Assembly: GCA_021806125.1 (NCBI GenBank)
Contig: JAJZYC010000075.1
Coordinates: 1-7,273, forward strand
DNA length: 7,273 bases
Source: a bacterium
Lineage (GTDB): Bacteria > SZUA-79 > Acidulodesulfobacterales > Acidulodesulfobacteraceae
Reading direction: 5' to 3'
The notes under the pieces were generated by a model. The model was not told where the DNA came from, did not search any database, and worked only from the letters and a program-made list of their open reading frames with translations. The translations under genes were made by a program, and so were the position numbers. Below are positions 1-5,723 of this stretch, piece by piece. Each line of letters starts with the position of its first letter. Position 1 is the first letter of the stretch.

Positions 1-1
1 A

Positions 2-778
2 ATTAAAAAAACCTCTTATAAAAATTATGAAATTATAGTAGTTAACAACAACTGCGACAATGAACAAACCGTTAAATATTTAGAATCTATTAATACTTTA
101 AGCAATATAAAAGTCATTGACTATAACAAGCCTTTTAATTATTCTGCCATTAATAATTTTGCCGTTAAATCAGCCAAGGGGGATATCCTGGTATTATTAA
201 ACAACGACACCGAAGTCATTAACGACGACTGGTTAAGAGAACTTGTTTCCCATGCCTTGCGTCCCGAAATAGGAGCAGTCGGCGCTAAACTTTTATATCC
301 GGATAATACTATTCAGCATGCAGGGGTTTTAATTGTAAAATATATGCCGGTACATATATATAATTATTTAAATAAAGATGAAGCCGGTTATTTCGGAAGA
401 GCAAATTTAATTCAAAATTATTCAGCCGTTACGGGAGCATGTATGGCTGTTAGAAGAAAATTATACGAAGAATCTGGCGGTATGGACGAGAATTTGCCGA
501 TAGCTTATAATGATATAGATTTTTGTATTAAAATTATGCAACTTGGATATTTTAACTTATTTACTCCTTATTCAGTTTTGTATCATTACGAATCTAAAAC
601 CAGAGGATATGAAGATACGGAAGAAAAGAAATTGAGACTTAAAAAAGACTTGGATTACTTAACGAATAAATGGGAAAAAACGCTTGAGGTTGATTTTGCT
701 TACAACATTAATCTATGCAGCGTCCCAGGCAGTTTGTTTTCAATAAAATTGCCCGAAGAATTCATTAAATATATTTGA
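2..778 (+). CDS. GT2 family glycosyltransferase, C-terminal part (5' end outside window)
   Basis: The frame is open from base 2 to the TGA at 776-778 and gives 258 residues with no start of its own, so the gene begins left of the window. A TTG at 257 is inside the domain and is not a plausible start. The visible part covers most of a GT-A fold of glycosyltransferase family 2: a strand and loop like YKNYEIIVVNN (residues 7-17), LVLLNNDTEVI (63-73) carrying the metal/nucleotide-binding acidic motif, a TGACMAVRR stretch (144-152), YNDIDFCIKIMQLGY (169-183) and the His-containing LYHYESKTRG (193-202). The tail YNINLCSVPGSLFS matches the usual C-terminal end of O-antigen/rhamnan-type GT2 enzymes, which are often large multi-domain proteins. 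It probably transfers an activated sugar to a lipid-linked glycan at the cytoplasmic face of the membrane. Donor and acceptor cannot be read from the sequence. It is separated from the next gene by 268 bp. Confidence 0.93.
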   Translation: MKKTSYKNYEIIVVNNNCDNEQTVKYLESINTLSNIKVIDYNKPFNYSAINNFAVKSAKGDILVLLNNDTEVINDDWLRELVSHALRPEIGAVGAKLLYPDNTIQHAGVLIVKYMPVHIYNYLNKDEAGYFGRANLIQNYSAVTGACMAVRRKLYEESGGMDENLPIAYNDIDFCIKIMQLGYFNLFTPYSVLYHYESKTRGYEDTEEKKLRLKKDLDYLTNKWEKTLEVDFAYNINLCSVPGSLFSIKLPEEFIKYI

Positions 779-812
779 TATAAAATATGGATATAGCTTT
801 GTGAGCCTACTT

Positions 813-838
813 TTTTGCGACGCATTTTTAACGCAAAA
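813..838 (+). repeat. Inverted repeat / hairpin
   Basis: TTTTGCG at 813-819 pairs perfectly with CGCAAAA at 832-838 across a 12-base loop. It lies 35 bases after the stop codon of the upstream glycosyltransferase. No T-tract follows it, so termination activity is doubtful. It could be a transcript-end processing structure or chance. Confidence 0.45.
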
Positions 839-883
839 GGCGGTTGGACGCAGTGGAGAGACGTAAACAGGCGGTTTGGTTCA

Positions 884-899
884 TAATCTTTTAAGATTA
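884..899 (+). repeat. Inverted repeat / tight hairpin
   Basis: TAATCTT at 884-890 and AAGATTA at 893-899 form a perfect 7-bp inverted repeat separated by TT, realistically a 6-bp stem with a 4-base loop in RNA. It lies between the G-rich repeats and the TATAAT at 927. It has no T-run and no assigned function. Confidence 0.4.
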
Positions 900-1046
900 A
901 ATACAAAAATGTCTATTCTACAAAGATATAATGATTTTTAAAGAGTAAAAAGCGGAGTAATCTGGGTAATGTATATCTGTCGGTATTGAATTGTCCGGCG
1001 GCAATTTATCTTTGTGTTAAATAATTAAATCAGGTATTTTTTTAAA

Positions 1047-2126
1047 ATGATTAATATTACTAAAACATATCTTCCGGACAGATTAAAATTTAATGATTAT
1101 ATTAATGAAATATTTAAATTAGGTTATATTACAAATAACGGTAAGTTTGTTCAGGAACTTCAAAAAAAACTTGAAAACTATCTATCCGTCGAAAACTTAT
1201 TATTGGTTGCCAACGGAACGTTAGCTTTGCAGGTTGCATATAAAGCTCTTGAACTAAAAGGAGAAGTAATTACTTCTTCTTTTAGTTTTGTGGCTACTAC
1301 GAGTTCATTGTCATGGGAAGGATTAGAGCCGGTTTTTTCCGATATTGACCCCGAAACATTCTGTATGGAACCTAAATCTATTGTAAAAGCCGTTAGCGGT
1401 AAAACATCTGCTATAGTCCCCGTCCATGTTTTCGGAAACGCCTGCGAGGTAGAAGCGATAGGCGATATAGCAAAAGAACATAATCTTAAAGTTATTTACG
1501 ACGGAGCGCACGCTTTCGGAGTGCGCTATAAAAATAAAAGCCTTCTTTCGTTCGGCGATGCGACTACCCTTAGTTTTCATGCGACGAAGTTATTCCATAC
1601 CATCGAAGGGGGAGCGGTAATCTTTAAGGATAAAGAGGTTTATAAAAAAGCAAAAGACATGATTAATTTTGGATTTAATCCGGATGCGGGCGGATTACCG
1701 GATAAAATAGGCATAAATTGCAAGATGAACGAATTTCAAGCCGTAATGGGTCTTTGCGTCCTTGACGATATAGAATATATTTTATCTAAAAGGGCCGGCA
1801 TCCACGGTATTTACGTTAAAGAACTTAACGGCATCGTTAAGTTTCAGGAGCAGAATCCCTTTTCTGCGAGAAATTATTCTTATTTTCCCGTTCTTTTTAA
1901 GAACGAACGGCAGGCGTTAAAAATTAAAGAAGCTCTTAAGAAAAACGGTATAGACGCAAGAAGGTATTTTTATCCTTCTTTGGACACTCTGCCGTATATT
2001 AAGGCAAAACAAATTATGCCTGTTTCCAGGTCTGTATCGGAAAGGATTTTGTGCCTGCCGTTATACGACACTTTAAGCGAAGAAGACGTTTTCAGGATTA
2101 TAAAAATAGTTAAGGATAATATTTAA
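1047..2126 (+). CDS. DegT/DnrJ/EryC1/StrS sugar aminotransferase (VioA-like)
   Basis: A 359-residue PLP-dependent aminotransferase of the sugar-nucleotide aminotransferase family. Visible signatures: LLLVANGTLAL (51-61), the segment that holds the PLP phosphate; VIYDGAHAFG (149-158), with D152 positioned to bind the pyridine nitrogen; SFHATKLFHTIEGG (176-189), with K181 as the expected Schiff-base lysine; KMNEFQAVMG (226-235); RRYFYPSL (305-312); and ERILCLPLY (332-340). Length and motifs are those of a complete, active enzyme. From memory of the family, the N-terminus (MINITKTYLP, then GYITNNG) and the YDGAHAFG and HATKLFHT blocks are closest to VioA, which aminates dTDP-4-keto-6-deoxyglucose at C4 using glutamate. 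The exact substrate is inferred. The ATG at 1047 is the first start after an in-frame TAA at 1026-1028 and fits the family N-terminus, but the ribosome binding site is weak (CAGG at 1031-1034, 12 bases away). It probably supplies the amino sugar modified by the products of the following genes. Confidence 0.93.
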   Translation: MINITKTYLPDRLKFNDYINEIFKLGYITNNGKFVQELQKKLENYLSVENLLLVANGTLALQVAYKALELKGEVITSSFSFVATTSSLSWEGLEPVFSDIDPETFCMEPKSIVKAVSGKTSAIVPVHVFGNACEVEAIGDIAKEHNLKVIYDGAHAFGVRYKNKSLLSFGDATTLSFHATKLFHTIEGGAVIFKDKEVYKKAKDMINFGFNPDAGGLPDKIGINCKMNEFQAVMGLCVLDDIEYILSKRAGIHGIYVKELNGIVKFQEQNPFSARNYSYFPVLFKNERQALKIKEALKKNGIDARRYFYPSLDTLPYIKAKQIMPVSRSVSERILCLPLYDTLSEEDVFRIIKIVKDNI

Positions 2127-2139
2127 ATATAGCTATATT
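2126..2139. repeat. 14-bp perfect palindrome overlapping the stop codon
   Basis: AATATAGCTATATT is a perfect 14-bp palindrome that begins at the last base of the TAA stop of the aminotransferase gene. It has no T-run after it, so it is not a classical terminator. It could be an operator-like site for a dimeric DNA-binding protein, or chance in AT-rich DNA. Confidence 0.4.
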
Positions 2140-2190
2140 ATAGACGCAAAAGCAAAAACGAAGTTATATTAGTTTCATTTAAATCGCATA

Positions 2191-2207
2191 TTTATAATTT
2201 TTATAAA
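2191..2207 (+). promoter_or_regulatory. Possible -10 box within an AT-only inverted repeat
   Basis: TTTATAA (2191-2197) and TTATAAA (2201-2207) form a 7-bp inverted repeat, and TATAAT at 2193-2198 is a perfect -10 consensus. The region 16-18 bases upstream (around 2169-2175, TTAGTTT) is a poor -35 box. The position, 30 bases before the start of the next gene and inside a 101-bp gap, would suit a promoter for the 2228-5602 gene group. TATAAT is frequent by chance in DNA this AT-rich, so this is only a candidate. Confidence 0.22.
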
Positions 2208-2213
2208 GTAATA

Positions 2214-2219
2214 AAGGAG
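2214..2219 (+). promoter_or_regulatory. Shine-Dalgarno AAGGAG for the 2228 gene
   Basis: AAGGAG lies 8 bases before the ATG at 2228, a near-ideal ribosome binding site that fixes this start. It is clearly stronger than the site in front of the 1047 gene. Confidence 0.8.
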
Positions 2220-2227
2220 ACTAAACC

Positions 2228-3199
2228 ATGCCGTTAAAAGAAATAGGCGGATATTTCGGCCTTGAATTGCGCAAGGGCAGCGAATATTATCCGGACGCTA
2301 TTAAACTCAACAGCGGAAGAAACTGCTTTAAATATATATTGTTATCCCAGAAACCCGCTAAAGTTTACGTGCCTTATTATAACGATAAAAGTATGACCGA
2401 AGAATCGCTTTTAAATTTAGGCGTTAAATTTGAATTTTATAATATTGACGATAAATTTGAAATAGCAGGCGATTTGCAAGTAGAAAAAGGAGAAAAGATT
2501 TTATACGTAAATTATTACGGCCTTAAAAACGATTATATAACTAAATTAGTTGGTATGTATAAGGACAAACTTATCTTAGACTATACCCAGTCCTTTTTTT
2601 GCAAACCTACCTGCGGAATCGATACGCTTTATTCTTTAGGTTCAAAATTCTTTGGGGTGCCTGGCGGTGGATATCTTTTTACCGATGTATTATTAGATAA
2701 AGATTTAGAGCAGGATTTTTCTTATGCCCGCATGACCCATATTCTTGGCCGAACCGATAAAACCGCCTCCGAATTTTTTGAAGCTTTTCAAGAATCCAAG
2801 AGGGGAAGGTGCAATCAAGAAATTAAGAATATGTCGCATTTAACCCAATCAATACTGTCGTCTATAGATTATGAAAGCGTTAAAATTATAAGGGAGCGCA
2901 ACTTTTACTATCTTCACGGCTATTTAAAAGATTTAAACGAACTTAAATTAGATTTTTCATCTATAGAAGGTCCTATGGTTTATCCTTTTTTGATTAAAAA
3001 TGACGTTTTAAGGCAAAAGCTTATAGATAATAAGATTTACGTACCGACTTACTGGAAGGAAATTACAGATATTAAAGGAGCTTCGAATAATGAAAAATAT
3101 ATTTCCAGATATCTTTTGCCCTTGCCGATAGACCAGCGTTACGAAATAGAAGATATGAAAAGAATAGTAGATACTATAAAAAAGGAAATTAAACGATGA
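2228..3199 (+). CDS. Diverged DegT-fold aminotransferase-like protein
   Basis: A 323-residue protein, shorter than the 360-390 usual for sugar aminotransferases and strongly diverged, but with the same fold signatures. KLILDYTQSFF (114-124) matches the D-x-x-H/Q PLP-pyridine block, with D118 and Q121. DTLYSLGSKFFGVPGGGYLF (132-151) matches the lysine block, and K140 sits at the same distance from the following Gly pair as the Schiff-base lysine of the 1047 enzyme. RYLLPLPIDQRY near the C-terminus corresponds to the LCLPLY segment. The N-terminal half differs: NSGRNCFKYIL (28-38) stands in place of the usual NGT phosphate-binding segment. So PLP binding looks possible, while substrate binding must differ. 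I do not recognise a characterised homologue; it may be a second aminotransferase, a non-catalytic partner, or an enzyme with changed chemistry. The stop TGA overlaps the ATG of the WbqC-like gene by 4 bases (ATGA, 3196-3199), so the two are probably translationally coupled. Confidence 0.8.
   Translation: MPLKEIGGYFGLELRKGSEYYPDAIKLNSGRNCFKYILLSQKPAKVYVPYYNDKSMTEESLLNLGVKFEFYNIDDKFEIAGDLQVEKGEKILYVNYYGLKNDYITKLVGMYKDKLILDYTQSFFCKPTCGIDTLYSLGSKFFGVPGGGYLFTDVLLDKDLEQDFSYARMTHILGRTDKTASEFFEAFQESKRGRCNQEIKNMSHLTQSILSSIDYESVKIIRERNFYYLHGYLKDLNELKLDFSSIEGPMVYPFLIKNDVLRQKLIDNKIYVPTYWKEITDIKGASNNEKYISRYLLPLPIDQRYEIEDMKRIVDTIKKEIKR
3182..3186 (+). promoter_or_regulatory. Shine-Dalgarno AAGGA for the WbqC-like gene
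   Basis: AAGGA lies inside the last codons of the preceding gene, 9 bases before the ATG at 3196. It supports that start and re-initiation at the ATGA overlap. Confidence 0.7.
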
Positions 3200-3912
3200 C
3201 CCTTGGGATAATGCAGCCTTATTTTTTCCCCTATATAGGTTATTGGCAGCTTATTAAAGCCGTTGACGAGTTTATTTTATTCGACGACGTTCAGTATATA
3301 AGACACGGCTGGATTAACAGAAACAGAATTTTAAAGCCAGGTGAAGGATGGACTTACATAACGGTTCCTCTAAAAAAACACTCGAGGGATGACCTTATTA
3401 AAGATATCAAGGTTTCTGACATATCTAAAATAAAAGATGTATTGTTAAACCCTCTTATTGTTTATAAAAAAATAGCTCCTTTTTATACGGAAACGTTTAA
3501 TCTTTTAGAAAACATTATTAAAAAAATTAATAGCGACGGCTTAGTAGAAGTTAATTTAATAATTATTAAAGAATTATGCGGCTATCTCAATATAAATACT
3601 AAAATAACTGTTTCTTCAAATTATAATTTCGATTATTCCCGGGTCGGCGGCGCAGGCGAATGGGCTTTAGAAATTTCCAAACAGAAAAAAGCAGAATATT
3701 ACATTAATCCTATATCCGGAAAAGAGCTTTTTGATAAAGAAAAATTTAATGCTAATAATATAAATATCTTATTTTTAAAACCGAAAGAAATAGTTTATAA
3801 TCAAAAAAGAAAAGTCTTCGAACCATGGCTTTCTATTATAGACGTTATTATGTTTAACGGGAAAGAGGAAACCGCCATGCTTCTTGATTATTACGATATT
3901 ACGGAGGACTAA
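3196..3912 (+). CDS. WbqC-like family protein
   Basis: A complete 238-residue member of the WbqC-like family (Pfam WbqC). Hallmarks seen: GIMQPYFFPYIGYWQLI (4-20) at the very N-terminus, ILFDDVQYIRHGWINRNRIL (27-46), TVPLKK (56-61), GAGEWALEI (152-160), YYINPISGKELFD (168-180) and PWLSIIDVIMFNG (210-222). The family recurs in O-antigen and related glycan clusters beside amino-sugar genes. Its biochemistry is not firmly established; as I recall, one member has been proposed as a glycine transferase acting on an amino sugar. That would fit a position directly downstream of aminotransferase genes, but the role here is inference. No signal peptide or membrane segment is visible, so it is presumably cytoplasmic. 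It overlaps the preceding gene by 4 bases and the following methyltransferase gene by 1 base, which argues for coordinated, perhaps stoichiometric, expression of the three. Confidence 0.9.
   Translation: MTLGIMQPYFFPYIGYWQLIKAVDEFILFDDVQYIRHGWINRNRILKPGEGWTYITVPLKKHSRDDLIKDIKVSDISKIKDVLLNPLIVYKKIAPFYTETFNLLENIIKKINSDGLVEVNLIIIKELCGYLNINTKITVSSNYNFDYSRVGGAGEWALEISKQKKAEYYINPISGKELFDKEKFNANNINILFLKPKEIVYNQKRKVFEPWLSIIDVIMFNGKEETAMLLDYYDITED
3903..3908 (+). promoter_or_regulatory. Shine-Dalgarno GGAGGA inside the end of the WbqC-like gene
   Basis: GGAGGA sits in the last codons of the WbqC-like gene, only 3 bases before the overlapping ATG at 3912 (TAATG junction). The core is strong but unusually close to the start, typical of termination-reinitiation coupling. 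Confidence 0.65.
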
Positions 3913-4592
3913 TGGATTATTGGAAAGAACATTTTAACGAAAATGCGGCTAAGTATGAAAATTCATTGTTTAAACAGGTCGATATGACGGTTAACGGAAA
4001 AGAAGTTGACAGTATTCAGGTGGATTTACGTGTGAAATCTATTATAAATAATTTATCTCTTAAAAGTTCCGATATTCTTTTGGATATATGTTGCGGCAAC
4101 GGCATGATAACTTCAATGCTTGCAAGCTATGTTTCGCAAATTTACTCCGTAGATTTTTCCGAAGGCCTTATAAATATTGCTAATTCCACCAATAAAAAAG
4201 AAAACATAAACTATGCTGTCGGAAATATAGTAACTTTAGATTATTCTAAATTTAAAAACGTTACTAAAGTTTGCATGTCTTCAGGTTTTCAATATTTATC
4301 GGCAGATGAAGCCGAAATATTTATGAAAAATCTATCCGTTCTTAACAGCGTAACCTTATATATATCCAATATCCCCGATAAAGAAAAAATATGGAATTAT
4401 TATAATACAGACGAAAAAAAAGCGTTTTATTTTCAAAGGGAAAAAGAAGGAAAGCCCCATATCGGAACATGGTGGAATAAGGAAGATATAGAAAAGCTTG
4501 CGGAAGGTAACGGGTTCCAATGTAAATTTTTAGATATAGACAAAGGATTAAATACCAGTTATTACAGATTTGATGTTTTATTGAATAAATAA
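3912..4592 (+). CDS. Class I SAM-dependent methyltransferase
   Basis: A 226-residue stand-alone methyltransferase with a Rossmann-like fold. Motif I is ILLDICCGNGMIT (55-67), the glycine-rich S-adenosylmethionine loop. SVDFSEGLINIAN (79-91) supplies the acidic residue, D81, that binds the ribose hydroxyls. NYAVGNIVTLDY (100-111) matches the motif that reads the adenine. The C-terminal region (GTWWNKEDIEKLAEGNGFQ, 185-203) is the usual lid and last-strand region. The N-terminal helix MDYWKEHFNENAAKYE is typical of small-molecule methyltransferases. The acceptor is unknown; from context a sugar hydroxyl, the amine, or an N-acyl group on the amino sugar is likely. Its ATG overlaps the TAA of the WbqC-like gene (TAATG). 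The next gene starts 20 bp downstream. Confidence 0.88.
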   Translation: MDYWKEHFNENAAKYENSLFKQVDMTVNGKEVDSIQVDLRVKSIINNLSLKSSDILLDICCGNGMITSMLASYVSQIYSVDFSEGLINIANSTNKKENINYAVGNIVTLDYSKFKNVTKVCMSSGFQYLSADEAEIFMKNLSVLNSVTLYISNIPDKEKIWNYYNTDEKKAFYFQREKEGKPHIGTWWNKEDIEKLAEGNGFQCKFLDIDKGLNTSYYRFDVLLNK

Positions 4593-4594
4593 AA

Positions 4595-4600
4595 AAGGAG
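4595..4600 (+). promoter_or_regulatory. Shine-Dalgarno AAGGAG for the 4613 gene
   Basis: AAGGAG lies 12 bases before the ATG at 4613, slightly longer than optimal. No nearer start codon fits the family N-terminus, so this site supports 4613. Confidence 0.6.
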
Positions 4601-4612
4601 AAAAATACTTAT

Positions 4613-5602
4613 ATGCCTAAAGTTTCAGTTGTTCTTACCTCATATAACCACGAAAAATATATAAAAGAAGCCATCGACAGCGTTTTAAACCAAACATATA
4701 CCGATTTTGAATTAATTATATGGGATGATGCATCAACCGATAATTCATGGAATATTATTAACTGTTATAATGATAAGCGCATAATCAAGTTTAGAAATGA
4801 ATACAACAGGCGCGCCGTTTATGCGATTAATAATTCAATTTCCGAAGTAGCAAAAGGGGAATATATTGCAATTCACCATTCCGACGATGTTTGGGAACCT
4901 GCAAAATTGAAAAAACAGGTTGAATTTTTGGACAATAATCAAGGTTGCGGGGCAGTGTTTACCGCGGCTTCGATAATTGACGATAACGGTGATTATTTTT
5001 TAAATAGAAAGCATCTTTATTATTCTATATTTGAGCAATCAAATAAAAATCGTTTCGAGTGGCTGAGGCATTTTTTTTATAAAGGGAATGGTTTATGTCA
5101 TCCAAGCGTTCTAATAAGAAAAAATTGTTTTAACGAATGCGGGTTTTATAGGGCTGGATTAGCGCAACTTTTAGATTTAGATATGTGGATAAGATTATGT
5201 CTCAAATATGAAATTTATGTGATACAAGATAAATTAGTACGATTTAGAATAAGAGCGAATGAGGCAAATGCAAGCGGAAACAGACCGGAAGTTATAATTA
5301 GAGATTCAAATGAATGGTTAATAATTGCAAAAAATTTTTTGCAAATTTCGTCCTATGATGATATTATTAAAACATTTCCTTCAGCCGTTAAATATTATAG
5401 CTCTAAAGGATTTAACCATAAATTTGTTATGTCGATGATATTTTTATTTGACGGAAAGAATAAAAAACAATATTTAACGTTAGCACTTGAAACTCTCTTT
5501 GATTTAATTTTTGATATGGAACAGGCAAATAAAATTAAAGAGATATATGATTTCGATTATATAAGCCTCATAAAACTTACGGATAAATTTAATATTTTTT
5601 AG
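4613..5602 (+). CDS. GT2 family glycosyltransferase
   Basis: A complete 329-residue inverting-type glycosyltransferase with an N-terminal GT-A domain. Visible motifs: PKVSVVLTSYNHEKYIKEAI (2-21), the opening strand; IIWDDASTDNSW (35-46), nucleotide binding; GEYIAIHHSDDVWEP (82-96), where DD91-92 form the metal-binding DxD-type motif; and LAQLLDLDMWIRL (183-195), matching the region that carries the catalytic base in this family. The C-terminal third (about 230-329) is not part of the core fold, has no clear motif and may contact the acceptor or membrane. There is no signal peptide, so it acts at the cytoplasmic side. The HSDDVW form is common in enzymes building O-antigen and capsule repeat units; sugar specificity cannot be told. 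It follows the methyltransferase by 20 bp and is probably in the same transcript. A T8 tract (5071-5078) and a 20-bp palindrome (5325-5344) lie within it. Confidence 0.93.
   Translation: MPKVSVVLTSYNHEKYIKEAIDSVLNQTYTDFELIIWDDASTDNSWNIINCYNDKRIIKFRNEYNRRAVYAINNSISEVAKGEYIAIHHSDDVWEPAKLKKQVEFLDNNQGCGAVFTAASIIDDNGDYFLNRKHLYYSIFEQSNKNRFEWLRHFFYKGNGLCHPSVLIRKNCFNECGFYRAGLAQLLDLDMWIRLCLKYEIYVIQDKLVRFRIRANEANASGNRPEVIIRDSNEWLIIAKNFLQISSYDDIIKTFPSAVKYYSSKGFNHKFVMSMIFLFDGKNKKQYLTLALETLFDLIFDMEQANKIKEIYDFDYISLIKLTDKFNIF
5325..5344. repeat. 20-bp perfect palindrome in coding sequence
   Basis: TTGC, six A, six T, then GCAA make a perfect 20-bp palindrome inside the GT2 gene, encoding part of IIAKNFLQIS. 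It could form a hairpin or a bent A-tract. It lies mid-gene with no sign of a regulatory role and may be chance from the codons AAA, AAT and TTT. Confidence 0.5.
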
Positions 5603-5723
5603 CTGTATTAACATAGCAGTAAAAGAAAGTACCTATATAATTAATTATAGCGATAGACAAAATTATAAAATTTTATTGGTTTTATATTATAAAGAAATAT
5701 TAAATTGTTGTTATTAATTAAAA
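5603..5723. other. 121-bp AT-rich spacer
   Basis: No gene is visible. The stretch is almost entirely A/T and contains the palindrome ATAAAATTTTAT (5665-5676). I see no convincing -35/-10 pair and no GC-rich stem followed by a T-run, so neither a promoter nor a terminator can be claimed. No Shine-Dalgarno sequence precedes the gene starting at 5724. Confidence 0.5.

Larger units (their letters stand above)
779..1046. other. 268-bp intergenic region with hairpins and short direct repeat
   Basis: I see no credible gene here: all frames are broken into very short pieces. Structure visible: a 7-bp inverted repeat TTTTGCG (813-819) / CGCAAAA (832-838) with a 12-base loop, and a 7-bp inverted repeat TAATCTT (884-890) / AAGATTA (893-899). 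Two similar G-rich words also occur, GGCGGTTGG (839-847) and GGCGGTTTGG (870-879). Neither hairpin is followed by a T-run, so neither is a convincing intrinsic terminator. A perfect TATAAT lies at 927-932, but I find no acceptable -35 box 16-18 bases upstream, so a promoter for the aminotransferase gene is possible but unproven. The stretch from about 813 to 880 looks richer in G+C than its surroundings. Confidence 0.6.

Noticed and set aside
257..778. A separate 173-residue gene starting at TTG 257
   Set aside because: The same frame is open back to base 2, and the GT2 motifs (YKNYEIIVVNN, LLNNDTEV) lie upstream of 257, so this is an internal codon of a larger gene.
813..838. Rho-independent terminator after the first glycosyltransferase gene
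   Set aside because: The stem is only 7 bp with a 12-base loop, and no T-run follows the 3' arm.
700..906. Minus-strand 68-residue open frame
   Set aside because: It overlaps the end of the GT2 gene and the hairpin region, has no ribosome binding site, and its translation shows no recognisable domain.
927..932. TATAAT as a promoter -10 box for the 1047 gene
   Set aside because: No acceptable -35 box is present at 16-18 bases spacing, and TATAAT is common by chance in DNA this AT-rich.
1323..1580. Minus-strand 85-residue open frame
   Set aside because: It lies wholly inside the well-supported aminotransferase gene on the opposite strand and has no motif.
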